From Pseudidiomarina indica (GTDB lineage Bacteria > Pseudomonadota > Gammaproteobacteria > Enterobacterales > Alteromonadaceae), in assembly GCA_029279945.1 (NCBI GenBank), contig JAJUHK010000001.1:304463-368462 (forward strand): a DNA stretch of 64,000 nt, read 5' to 3'. Under the pieces are notes generated by a model, which was not told the origin of the DNA, did no database searches, and was given only the letters and a program-made list of their open reading frames with translations. Numbering within the stretch: position 1 is the stretch's first letter; each line of letters begins with the position of its first letter. The position numbers were made by a program, and so were the translations under genes. This document shows positions 38,161 to 46,339 of the stretch, in pieces.

Positions 38161-38532
38161 GTGTCAAAAATGCTCAAAATCGTTATTATTGGTTTTGCCG
38201 TCTATTTTGCTGCCGCAGCCATTGTGCTGCAGTTTTACCAAGCAGACCCAGAAAACATGAGCTGGCAAGAGCGAGAAACCTTTAACCTTAAGCAAATAGG
38301 CCGGTTAAACCTAGGTACTCCGCGCGATGATGTGATTCGCCTATTGGGCTCACCTGATATTAGCGAAGCGAAAGTGACCGATAGCGGCGAACTCCTCGTA
38401 TTGTTTTATCGCACACATCATGTTAAATCAGACGGCATTACCACACGTGACGAGTGTACTCCACTGCTCTTTAAAGATGACGTCCTCATCGCTTGGGGTG
38501 CTGACGCTTATAGTGAATATCAATCATTTTAA
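38161..38532 (+). CDS. DUF3192 family small membrane-anchored protein
   Basis: The protein of about 123 residues has one N-terminal hydrophobic segment (KIVIIGFAVYFAAAAIVLQF) and a soluble domain with LKQIGRLNLGTPRDDVIRLL, resembling the SmpA/OmlA-type fold of DUF3192 proteins. It is probably anchored in the inner membrane facing the periplasm, with no known function. The GTG at 38161 is preferred over TTG at 38155: AAGGAGG ends 9 bases before GTG but only 3 before TTG. It lies 25 bases after ppnN. Confidence 0.75.
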   Translation: MSKMLKIVIIGFAVYFAAAAIVLQFYQADPENMSWQERETFNLKQIGRLNLGTPRDDVIRLLGSPDISEAKVTDSGELLVLFYRTHHVKSDGITTRDECTPLLFKDDVLIAWGADAYSEYQSF

Positions 38533-38557
38533 TAACGCTCTCCCACTCTGTATCGAG

Positions 38558-38586
38558 CAAAATCAGGTATAATAGGCCTGATTTTG
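38558..38586. promoter_or_regulatory. Hairpin with TATAAT in the loop, between DUF3192 gene and icd
   Basis: CAAAATCAGG (38558-38567) pairs perfectly with CCTGATTTTG (38577-38586). The 9-base loop begins TATAAT (38568-38573). The right arm carries a TTTT run, so it could terminate the upstream transcript, while the loop hexamer could be the -10 of the icd promoter. No good -35 is visible at 17 bases. Roles are inferred; the structure is seen. Confidence 0.5.
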
Positions 38587-38625
38587 TTCGATTATTCCCT
38601 CCTTTAGAAGTAAGAAGGTATCTTC

Positions 38626-39630
38626 ATGAGCACCACAATTACCGTGATTCCTGGTGATGGAATCGGTCCTGATATCATTGACGCCACTATCAAAATTCTA
38701 GACCAAGCGGGTTGTAATTTTACCTATGAATATGCTGACGCGGGTTTAACTGCGTTAGAAAAAACTGGTGAACTGCTCCCGCAAGCAACATTGGACGCCA
38801 TTGCGCGTAACCCTGCGACCTTGAAAGGTCCATTAACTACGCCAGTAGGTGAAGGCTTCACGTCAATTAACGTCAGCCTGCGTAAACAATTCAACCTGTA
38901 CGCTAACGTGCGTCCAGTGAAATCATTCAAAGGCACCCAGGCGCGCTACGAGAACATCGATATTATTACCGTTCGTGAGAATACCGAAGGGATGTACTCG
39001 GGCTTAGGCCAAGTGGTTTCTGAGGATGGCACTGAAGCCCAAGCAGTGAGCAAAGTTACCCGTAAAGGCGCTGAGCGTATCGTACGCTTTGCCTATGAGC
39101 TTGCGCGAAGGGAAGGCCGTAAAAAAGTGACTGCTGTGCACAAAGCAAATATCTTAAAATCAACCTCTGGCTTATTCCTGAAAGTAGCTCGTGAAATTGC
39201 GGCAGAATATCCAGATATTCAATCAGAAGAAATGATTGTCGATGCTGTGTGTATGAAGCTCGTCATGAACCCTGAGCAGTTCGACGTCATTGTAACCACG
39301 AACCTGTTTGGCGATATTTTGTCAGATCTTTGTGCTGGTTTGGTGGGTGGCCTAGGGATGGCTCCAGGCGCGAACATTGGTGATGATTCAGCGATCTTTG
39401 AAGCGGTTCACGGCTCTGCACCTGACATCGCTGGGAAGAACCTAGCTAACCCGACCTCAGTGATCTTAGGTGCGATTCAAATGCTGGAATACTTGGGTAT
39501 GCCTGAGCACGCAAAACGCATCCTTGCTGCGGTGACTGATGTGATTGCTAGTGGCGATCGCACTACCCGTGATTTGGGTGGTACCGGTGGCACTACGGAC
39601 TTCACCCAAGCTATTATCGAGCGTTTATAA
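38626..39630 (+). CDS. Isocitrate dehydrogenase, NAD-dependent type
   Basis: The 334-residue beta-decarboxylating dehydrogenase oxidises isocitrate to 2-oxoglutarate. Isocitrate recognition is indicated by S80-INVS-LR86 in GFTSINVSLRKQFNLY. The catalytic tyrosine and lysine lie in EGMYSGLG and AVHKANIL. The cofactor site reads HGSAPDIAGKNLANP with D267-I268, the pair associated with NAD use; NADP enzymes have K-Y there. It is much shorter than E. coli Icd (416). 3-isopropylmalate or homoisocitrate dehydrogenase is less likely because of the isocitrate-type serine region and absence of leucine genes nearby. Confidence 0.87.
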   Translation: MSTTITVIPGDGIGPDIIDATIKILDQAGCNFTYEYADAGLTALEKTGELLPQATLDAIARNPATLKGPLTTPVGEGFTSINVSLRKQFNLYANVRPVKSFKGTQARYENIDIITVRENTEGMYSGLGQVVSEDGTEAQAVSKVTRKGAERIVRFAYELARREGRKKVTAVHKANILKSTSGLFLKVAREIAAEYPDIQSEEMIVDAVCMKLVMNPEQFDVIVTTNLFGDILSDLCAGLVGGLGMAPGANIGDDSAIFEAVHGSAPDIAGKNLANPTSVILGAIQMLEYLGMPEHAKRILAAVTDVIASGDRTTRDLGGTGGTTDFTQAIIERL

Positions 39631-39642
39631 CGACGATTAGTG

Positions 39643-39669
39643 AAGCCCGCCAATATAGCGGGCTTTTTT
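39643..39669 (+). terminator. Intrinsic terminator after icd
   Basis: AAGCCCGC (39643-39650) pairs with GCGGGCTT (39658-39665) around a 7-base loop, followed by a T run to 39669. It ends the isocitrate dehydrogenase transcript. The run overlaps the stop codon of the convergent rlmM gene, which may use the same stem in reverse. Confidence 0.92.
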
Positions 39670-40762
39670 ATTTCAACGCCCGTAAATGTACGGTTATTTC
39701 TTCCCGATCGTGGTACAAGTGCTTCGCTTGTAATTCAAACACACCACGCCCTTCTGCCACCAACTGCTCTTGGATATTGGCTAAGTATTCAGTTACCAGT
39801 GCATAACGGCGTTTCATCGGTAATTTCAGGTTGAAAATTGCTTCACGACAATCCCCTTCAATCAGCCACTGGGACATTAACGCAGCCACGCGACTGGGCT
39901 GCTCTACCATGTCACAGACAAGCCAGGTCACGTTTTTTTTCTTAGGTCGAAACTTAAAACCATCCTCTTGAACGTGTTTCACTTGCCCAGTTTCCAATAA
40001 TCTAGGATCCATTGGACCATTATCAACCGCTTGTACCATCATACCGCGGCGTACGAGCTGATAGGTCCAACCACCAGGCGCTGCGCCCAAATCGACCGCA
40101 TTCATACCTGATTGAATTCGTTGTTCGCGTTCCTCAGCGGGAATAAATACCTGAAATGCTTCATCCAGTTTCAGCGTTGAACGGCTAGGCGCATCACTCG
40201 GGAAACGTAACCGTGGGATCCCCATTAGCCAAGGCGATTGGTTGAATGAATAGGAAAAGCCTAGGATGAGTTCTTGATTATTTACAAAAAAGGCATGCAA
40301 CGTTGGCCGTCGATCGGATTCATTTGCAGTTAACCAATCAATGGCTCGTAACCCCTGCCGCAATGGCACCGTAAACTTGCGACAGAATTTAGACAGTTCC
40401 TTACCTGCATTGGTATCAGGGACTTCTACACGAATATCACCGGCAGGTTTAATGGCAGCAAATGGTTCACTGACATCTTCGTCAATTAATGCGACTTGAA
40501 TAGCACTCACCCGGTCAGACGTCGGCAACTCATTCAAATGCGCTAATATGACAAAAAACTGACGCGTAAAAATCAGGTCTTTCAGTATCAGCTTCTTCCC
40601 TAAATGTTCACTTTCTTCAGGTTGGCAACGGTACACCACGTACCCTTGCAAGGGCTGCGTTTGACAATAACCATAGATACCCAATCGGCCTGCTTTATCT
40701 TGCAATTCTGCCGCACAATCATTTTCAAACCCTGGCCGACAATATGCCACTAGTCCATTCAT
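39668..40762 (-). CDS. rlmM: 23S rRNA 2'-O-ribose C2498 methyltransferase RlmM
   Basis: The 364-residue SAM-dependent enzyme methylates C2498 of 23S rRNA. An N-terminal THUMP-like domain is followed by a Rossmann methyltransferase domain with DLGAAPGGWTYQLVRRGMMV near 226-245, VTWLVCDMVEQPSRVA, and the lysine in FNLKLPMKRR, consistent with a K-D-K type catalytic set. Length matches E. coli RlmM (366). It is 9 bases from the hydrolase gene, and gcvA lies just beyond; rlmM and gcvA are neighbours in E. coli as well. Confidence 0.95.
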   Translation of the reverse strand: MNGLVAYCRPGFENDCAAELQDKAGRLGIYGYCQTQPLQGYVVYRCQPEESEHLGKKLILKDLIFTRQFFVILAHLNELPTSDRVSAIQVALIDEDVSEPFAAIKPAGDIRVEVPDTNAGKELSKFCRKFTVPLRQGLRAIDWLTANESDRRPTLHAFFVNNQELILGFSYSFNQSPWLMGIPRLRFPSDAPSRSTLKLDEAFQVFIPAEEREQRIQSGMNAVDLGAAPGGWTYQLVRRGMMVQAVDNGPMDPRLLETGQVKHVQEDGFKFRPKKKNVTWLVCDMVEQPSRVAALMSQWLIEGDCREAIFNLKLPMKRRYALVTEYLANIQEQLVAEGRGVFELQAKHLYHDREEITVHLRALK

Positions 40763-40771
40763 GCTATCCCC

Positions 40772-41413
40772 TTAAGACGTTTGCTCAACGTGCTGAATGA
40801 ATTGTACCATGACATCGACCGCTTCTTGCCATAAAACCTCACGGCTTATACCACTTCGTTTGGTCGGTTCAAAACTATGGTCGCCACCCTCTAACCAATG
40901 TAGCATGATGTTAGTAGGTAATTTGTATCCAGCAACTTGTTGGGGACGCCCTAATGGGTCGCGGGTACCCTGGATCACTAAATTTTGTTGACAATGATTG
41001 GCCAGTTCAGTCACCCGCAAACGCTCTGGTTTGCCGCTTGGGTAAAACGGAAATCCTAACGCAATGGCCGCCTTTGCGCCAAGCTCATCAGCACATTGGA
41101 AAGCAACCCGAGCCCCCATTGATTTGCCTATGAGATAAAGGGGCTTAGCGTCAGAAAATTCACGCACGACAGTAGCCATACTATGGCATAAAGCAGCCAT
41201 TCGCGGTGGTGGGCGACGAATGCCGGTATCCATGAACTGCTGCCAATATGGGAAGTTAAAGCGCACAACTTCTATATCATTGAGTGCTAATGCCAGTGCG
41301 AAAAATTGCATAAAATCACTTTGTAACCCAGCACCAGCACCATGCGCAAACACCACGCGAATAGCACCTTGTGGATTATCATGCTGAACCGCCACACGCT
41401 GGCTAGCTTTCAT
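40772..41413 (-). CDS. Alpha/beta hydrolase, KANL3/Tex30 family
   Basis: The 213-residue protein has a compact alpha/beta hydrolase fold: RVVFAHGAGAGLQSDFMQFF forms the oxyanion region, IGKSMGARVAFQ holds the nucleophile serine in GKSMG, TRDPLG the acid and GGDHSFEP the histidine. The substrate is unknown. A longer frame begins at 41494, but the ATG at 41413 fits homologues and has a GAGGAAGAAG stretch upstream. It overlaps the gcvA stop by 11 bases. Confidence 0.83.
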   Translation of the reverse strand: MKASQRVAVQHDNPQGAIRVVFAHGAGAGLQSDFMQFFALALALNDIEVVRFNFPYWQQFMDTGIRRPPPRMAALCHSMATVVREFSDAKPLYLIGKSMGARVAFQCADELGAKAAIALGFPFYPSGKPERLRVTELANHCQQNLVIQGTRDPLGRPQQVAGYKLPTNIMLHWLEGGDHSFEPTKRSGISREVLWQEAVDVMVQFIQHVEQTS

Positions 41414-42305
41414 AGCTATCTTCTTCCTCTTCGACCACTTGCAATAACCATTGTCGAAACGTGGCAATTTTTCCGACCTCAGCCTGGGATTCACGGCACA
41501 CCAGATAGAACGATTTCTCGCGCGGCAATGCGTCTGGGAAAATTTGAATTAAATGGCCAGCATCAATTTCTGGTTTAACCAGCACATTATTTGCTAACGC
41601 AACGCCTTGGCCATGTACAGCAGCTTTTAGTGCCAAGTTAGAGTGGCTAAAAATCGGGCCATTGTCGCCTTTGTTTTTATCAATCCCAACTAATTTGAAC
41701 CAGTCTTTCCACGCATTACGAGTTTCATCATGCAATAAGGTGTGATTGAGTAGGTCACGCGGTTCTCGCAACGGAATATGACTCTTTAATAGATTCGGCG
41801 AGCAGACGGGGATTAAGTATTCATTATGGAGCTTATACGCTTTTAATCCTGGCCATTTGCCCGATCCATAATAAATAGCGACATCCACATCTTCTGTCAG
41901 TGAACCGTCAACTTCATCAACGGCTCGAATGCGAACATCGATATCCGGGTATGCCTCACGGAAGCGACTTAGTCTCGGTACAAACCACAGAATCGCAAAG
42001 CTCGGCGGCAAGGAAATCGTCAATGAACCACGTTGACTGGCATACTTCACTTTATCCGTTGCTTGCACAATATGATCAAAGATCTCTTTTAGCTCAAGAT
42101 AATAGGTCTGCCCTTCAGGGGTGAGTAATAAGGAGCGGTTACGTCGTAGGAACAGCTGTACCCCCAAGAAGTCCTCCAATGCTTTGACCTGATGGCTTAC
42201 CGCGGCTTGGGTGACGTACAGTTCATCTGCAGCCCGCGTAAAACTCAAATGACGGGCTGCAGCTTCAAAAGCCTTAAGAGCATTCAGTGGGGGTAATCTA
42301 CGCAT
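41403..42305 (-). CDS. gcvA: LysR-family regulator GcvA
   Basis: The 300-residue regulator matches GcvA, activator of glycine cleavage genes when glycine is present. The N-terminus RRLPPLNALKAFEAAARHLS with FTRAADELYVTQAAVSHQVK forms the winged helix-turn-helix, and RRNRSLLLTPEGQ is characteristic of GcvA; the effector-binding domain occupies 90-295. It lies 8 bases after the IvdG-like gene and may be read through from the valine block. A role in that block rather than in glycine cleavage cannot be excluded. Confidence 0.85.
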   Translation of the reverse strand: MRRLPPLNALKAFEAAARHLSFTRAADELYVTQAAVSHQVKALEDFLGVQLFLRRNRSLLLTPEGQTYYLELKEIFDHIVQATDKVKYASQRGSLTISLPPSFAILWFVPRLSRFREAYPDIDVRIRAVDEVDGSLTEDVDVAIYYGSGKWPGLKAYKLHNEYLIPVCSPNLLKSHIPLREPRDLLNHTLLHDETRNAWKDWFKLVGIDKNKGDNGPIFSHSNLALKAAVHGQGVALANNVLVKPEIDAGHLIQIFPDALPREKSFYLVCRESQAEVGKIATFRQWLLQVVEEEEDSYES

Positions 42306-42313
42306 GATTTAGT

Positions 42314-43078
42314 TTATAGGCGAACGCCACCATCAATTTCAATGACTCGACCGCTAAAGAAGTCATTTTCAATAATGTAACGGGCACTGTGTGCAATTTC
42401 ATCGGGCTGGCCCCAACGGCGCAACGGCACCATACTCAATGCTCGCTCGATCGCTTCTGGTTTCATTTGTGCTGTCATTGGGGTTTCAATAAACCCAGGT
42501 GCGATAGCCCCACAACGAATACCGAAGCGCCCCAGCTCCCGCGCCCAAGTAACTGTCATTGCTACCACACCTGCTTTAGTGGCCGCATAGTTGGTTTGAC
42601 CAATATTACCAGCGCGCGCCACACTGGAGATATTAATGATCACGCCGCCTTGATTAGCTTTCGCCATATGTGCTGCGGCTTCACGGCCACACAAGAAACT
42701 ACCGGTCAAGTTGACATCCAGTACAGACTGAAATTGCTGGAGTGGCATCTTATGCGTTATTTCTCCGTCCTTGCATTTAATCAGCATGCCATCCCGAAGA
42801 ATACCAGCGTTGTTGATCAACACATGAATACCACCGAAGTCTGCGACAATTTGGTTGAAGACTTCTTCTACAGCAGCTTCATCGGTTACGTTTACAACAT
42901 AACCTTTCACTTTCTTGGCACCTTTATTTAAGCAAAGCTGTTCTGCTTCTTGCAGCGTATCCGCATTCATATCGATAAGTGCTAATTGTGCGCCATCAAC
43001 GGCGAAATGTTCCGCCATAGCTCGACCTAAGCCCTGTGCACCGCCGGTAATGACAATGGTACTAGCTGAAATTTTCAT
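42314..43078 (-). CDS. SDR dehydrogenase, IvdG-like (2-methyl-3-hydroxybutyryl-CoA dehydrogenase)
   Basis: The 254-residue short-chain dehydrogenase has the cofactor motif TGGAQGLGRAMAEHF near 11-25, NNAGILRDGML, the catalytic serine in NISSVARAGNIG, and YAATK for the tyrosine and lysine. The RDGMLIKCKDGEITHKM segment resembles IvdG of Shewanella, which oxidises 2-methyl-3-hydroxybutyryl-CoA in isoleucine breakdown. It follows mmsB by 11 bases, as ivdG follows ivdF. A generic 3-oxoacyl reductase is the alternative. Confidence 0.8.
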   Translation of the reverse strand: MKISASTIVITGGAQGLGRAMAEHFAVDGAQLALIDMNADTLQEAEQLCLNKGAKKVKGYVVNVTDEAAVEEVFNQIVADFGGIHVLINNAGILRDGMLIKCKDGEITHKMPLQQFQSVLDVNLTGSFLCGREAAAHMAKANQGGVIINISSVARAGNIGQTNYAATKAGVVAMTVTWARELGRFGIRCGAIAPGFIETPMTAQMKPEAIERALSMVPLRRWGQPDEIAHSARYIIENDFFSGRVIEIDGGVRL

Positions 43079-43089
43079 ACTGAATTCCG

Positions 43090-43983
43090 TTATTTTTGTT
43101 TCGCTTCAAGTAAGTTAAAAATACTAGAGAAATCTTTACGACCATGACCTAACACGGACCAACTACGGTACAAATTATGCGTCAAGGCTCCCATTGGAGT
43201 GACCGCACCACTAGCTAACGCCGCCTGTTGCGCTAACCCAAGGTCTTTACTCATTAAATCAACCAAGAAGCCGCCTTCATAGTTACGGCTCGCTGGCGCA
43301 TTGGTCATCACACCTGGGCAAGGATTATAAACATCCAGGGTCCAATTACTACCTGAGCTCTTTGCCATAATATCCGATAACACTTTGGCATCAAGACCAT
43401 GCGCAATACCCAGTTGCAACGCTTCTGATGTTCCCACCATTAACACTGACAACAGCATATTGTTACAGATTTTGGCTATTTGTCCTGCCCCAGCAGCACC
43501 GGCATGGAAAATATTCTTACCCATATGTTCGAGTACTACATGGGCACGCTCAACCGCAGCAGCGTCACCGCCACAGATGAATGTCAGGGTCCCTGCTTGC
43601 GCGCCACCTACCCCACCTGATACCGGCGCATCAATAAAATCAATCCCACGTGCGGCAAAAGCCTCATGCACTTGGCGCGCTGTTGCCGCACTGACAGTAC
43701 TACAATCAATAGCGAGTGTACCAGCGGTAAGTTGCTGAACCAGCCCTTGATCACCTAAATAAACTGCTTGTACATGCTTATCAGCAGGCAGCATGGTAAT
43801 CACAAACTCCGCACCTTGCGCTGCTGCTGCCGCCGATTCAGCGACTTCACAACCCGCTGCTGTTGCGGCTTCTAGTGCTGCTTCTGCCAAGTCAAAGACT
43901 CGCACGTGATGACCGCCTTTGACCAGATTGGCGGCCATCGGGCCACCCATATTACCTAATCCAATAAATCCTATTTGTGCCAT
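43090..43983 (-). CDS. mmsB: 3-hydroxyisobutyrate dehydrogenase MmsB
   Basis: The 297-residue beta-hydroxyacid dehydrogenase oxidises 3-hydroxyisobutyrate to methylmalonate semialdehyde in valine degradation. It has the NAD motif IGFIGLGNMGGPMAANLVKG at the start, the substrate motif FIDAPVSGGVGGAQAGTL, the catalytic lysine in GAGQIAKICNNMLL, and DLMSKDLGLA near the end. It lies between the acyl-CoA hydrolase and SDR genes of the same strand. Confidence 0.95.
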   Translation of the reverse strand: MAQIGFIGLGNMGGPMAANLVKGGHHVRVFDLAEAALEAATAAGCEVAESAAAAAQGAEFVITMLPADKHVQAVYLGDQGLVQQLTAGTLAIDCSTVSAATARQVHEAFAARGIDFIDAPVSGGVGGAQAGTLTFICGGDAAAVERAHVVLEHMGKNIFHAGAAGAGQIAKICNNMLLSVLMVGTSEALQLGIAHGLDAKVLSDIMAKSSGSNWTLDVYNPCPGVMTNAPASRNYEGGFLVDLMSKDLGLAQQAALASGAVTPMGALTHNLYRSWSVLGHGRKDFSSIFNLLEAKQK

Positions 43984-44012
43984 AGTTCACCTCGGCTTTG
44001 TCGTGCTTGTTA

Positions 44013-45137
44013 TTATTGGCCCAAGTTTGCCAGCGGGTGTTCCGCTGCGCCCCAAGGCGAGGTAAAGAATTCATCAATAGTTTCAGCATCCACATCGTTT
44101 ACCGATGCATGCTGCCACTTGGGTTGTTTATCTTTGTCAATCAGCAATGCTCGAATCCCTTCTGCGAAATCACCACGCACTGCACAATTGACCGATAGTG
44201 TTAACTCGAGTCGGAAGCAATCCGCTAAATTCAGATCAGGTCCGTGCTGCAGTTGGTTCCAAACGATATGTGCGGTTATTGGACAACCACCGGCAAGCGT
44301 TGTTCGCGCTCGTACTAACCATGGGTGCTCATCGGTATTGCTTAAAATAGCACTGACTACAGTCTCTATATCACTACCGCTAGTTAACTTTTGAATTAAT
44401 GGTAAGTGTGCTTCAACCTGGCTCTCCGGGCGTTGTGAACCATCGCGTGCACTAATCTGGTTGAGTAAATCCGTCACTTTCTGATGATTCAAAGCTGCAG
44501 TATCGCCCCATTGGATCGCTTGCAAACCACTCAAAATTTCCGCATAGCTACTGCTGGCAACAAAATGATCGGCTAACTTTAAAAACAACGCATCAGTAGC
44601 ATTCATGTGCGCGCCGGTCAGCCCTAAAAACAGCCCGCAACCTGTTGGCATTTGATTCAAGAAGTAGGTCGCGCCAACATCAGGATATAACCCGATGGTA
44701 ATTTCCGGCATCGCCAGCAATGAACGTTCAGTCACGATGCGATGACTCGCGCCATTCATAAGCCCCATACCGCCGCCCATAACAATGCCGTGTCCCCATA
44801 CCAGCAATGGCTTAGGGAACGTATGGATAGCATAATCCAAGCGATATTCTTGGCTAAAGAAATCTGCTACTTCATCAACTAATACACCTGGTTGAGCTTT
44901 CATAGCGTGGTACATCGCCACTATGTCACCACCAGCACAAAATGCTTTATCACCAGCACCTTGGAGCACCACACAGGCAATATCATCAGCATCAGCCCAG
45001 TGTTGCAACCGCGGCAACAGTTCCTGAATCATCGGCAAACTTAACGCATTCAGTGACTTCTCTGAGTTCAGCGTCACCACCCCAATCCGTTTGCCATGAT
45101 TGGCTTCTAACTCATCAAACAGAATAACTGAATCCAC
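44013..45137 (-). CDS. 3-hydroxyisobutyryl-CoA hydrolase
   Basis: This crotonase-fold hydrolase of 374 residues releases CoA from 3-hydroxyisobutyryl-CoA in the valine pathway. Signature blocks are VVLQGAGDKAFCAGGDIVAM, GIVMGGGMGLMNGASHRI, AMPEITIGLYPDVGATYFLN (catalytic glutamate and aspartate) and the C-terminal extension found in HIBCH. I chose the GTG at 45137, which has AAAGGAGA six bases upstream; an ATG at 45167 would place that ribosome site within the gene. It lies 32 bases after the acyl-CoA dehydrogenase gene. Confidence 0.93.
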   Translation of the reverse strand: MDSVILFDELEANHGKRIGVVTLNSEKSLNALSLPMIQELLPRLQHWADADDIACVVLQGAGDKAFCAGGDIVAMYHAMKAQPGVLVDEVADFFSQEYRLDYAIHTFPKPLLVWGHGIVMGGGMGLMNGASHRIVTERSLLAMPEITIGLYPDVGATYFLNQMPTGCGLFLGLTGAHMNATDALFLKLADHFVASSSYAEILSGLQAIQWGDTAALNHQKVTDLLNQISARDGSQRPESQVEAHLPLIQKLTSGSDIETVVSAILSNTDEHPWLVRARTTLAGGCPITAHIVWNQLQHGPDLNLADCFRLELTLSVNCAVRGDFAEGIRALLIDKDKQPKWQHASVNDVDAETIDEFFTSPWGAAEHPLANLGQ

Positions 45138-45169
45138 TATCGTCTCCTTTAAATGCAACAAAGCCATCC

Positions 45170-46327
45170 TTATAGGATGGCTCGGTCCATATCTGCTAAC
45201 AACCGACGAGCAATAATGACCCGCATGATCTCGTTAGTACCTTCTAAGATTTGATGTACGCGCACATCTCGCACATGGCGTTCTAATGGATATTCCTTAA
45301 TATACCCATAGCCACCATGGATCTGTAACGCTTCGTTACATACGTGAAAACCAACGTCGGTTGCAAAACGTTTAGCCATCGCACAATAGGTGGTTTTATC
45401 AGGATCATTAGTATCTACTTTAAAGGCTGCTAACCGCACCATTTGTCGTGCAGCGACAAGTTCAGTCGCCATATCGGCTAACTTAAACTGTAACGCTTGA
45501 AATTGTGCCAATGATTGACCAAATTGGCTGCGCTCGTGCATATATTGCTGGGCAGTTTCCAACGCGGCCTGTGCAGTTCCCACCGAACATACCGCAATAT
45601 TAATTCGCCCACCATCAAGACCCATCATGGCAAATTTAAAGCCTTCACCTTCCTGTCCGAGGATGTGATCAGCAGGAATGCGGACATCTTCAAACGTCAC
45701 TAAACGAGTTGGTTGCGCGTTCCAACCCATTTTTGCTTCTTTCTTACCGTAGCTAATACCAGGCGCGTCGGCTGGGACAATAAAAGCTGAAATCCCACGG
45801 GCGCCAGCTTCGCCGGTACGCGCCATCACGACCAATACATCCGTGCTGCCTGCACCTGAAATAAACATTTTTGAGCCGTTGATGACATAGTCATCGCCAA
45901 CCCGCTTCGCTGTGGTACGTAGGCTAGCAGCATCAGAACCTGAACCTGGCTCAGTTAAGCAATAAGAACCAAGCTTCTCACCTGTCACAAGTTCTGGTAC
46001 CCATTGTTCGATTAGTTCGGGTTGGGCGAATGAACCAATCATCCAAGTAACCATATTGTGAATGGTCATCATAGCGGTCGTTGCGGTACATCCCATCGCC
46101 AACTGCTCAAAAATTAATGCAGCATCTAACCGACTCATGCCAAAGCCACCGGCTGACTCGGGAGTATACATCCCCATAAAGCCCATTTCTCCAGCTTTAC
46201 GGAATACCTCAATGGGGAAATGGGAAGTTTCATCCCATTCAGCTGCATAAGGCTTCAATTCATTTTCTGCAAACGCACGTGCCGTATCAACAAAGGCTTG
46301 CTGGTCGTCAGTTAAATTAAAATCCAT
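45170..46327 (-). CDS. Acyl-CoA dehydrogenase, isobutyryl-CoA dehydrogenase type
   Basis: The 385-residue flavoenzyme would oxidise isobutyryl-CoA (and possibly 2-methylbutyryl-CoA) to the unsaturated thioester. FAD and substrate blocks are YCLTEPGSGSDAASLRTTAK and FISGAGSTDVLVVMAR. The catalytic glutamate lies in the C-terminal QILEGTNEIMRVI, after ALQIHGGYGYIKEYPLERHV, as in short-chain acyl-CoA dehydrogenases. Placement between mmsA and the HIBCH gene supports the valine/isoleucine role (IvdC-like). Electrons would go to ETF. Confidence 0.9.
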   Translation of the reverse strand: MDFNLTDDQQAFVDTARAFAENELKPYAAEWDETSHFPIEVFRKAGEMGFMGMYTPESAGGFGMSRLDAALIFEQLAMGCTATTAMMTIHNMVTWMIGSFAQPELIEQWVPELVTGEKLGSYCLTEPGSGSDAASLRTTAKRVGDDYVINGSKMFISGAGSTDVLVVMARTGEAGARGISAFIVPADAPGISYGKKEAKMGWNAQPTRLVTFEDVRIPADHILGQEGEGFKFAMMGLDGGRINIAVCSVGTAQAALETAQQYMHERSQFGQSLAQFQALQFKLADMATELVAARQMVRLAAFKVDTNDPDKTTYCAMAKRFATDVGFHVCNEALQIHGGYGYIKEYPLERHVRDVRVHQILEGTNEIMRVIIARRLLADMDRAIL

Positions 46328-46339
46328 AACTACGTCCTT

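Noticed and set aside
42389..42931. A 180-codon open frame on the plus strand opposite the IvdG-like gene
   Set aside because: It lies wholly inside a well-supported dehydrogenase gene, has no ribosome site or family resemblance, and its composition (many C, H, T residues) is that of an antisense shadow.
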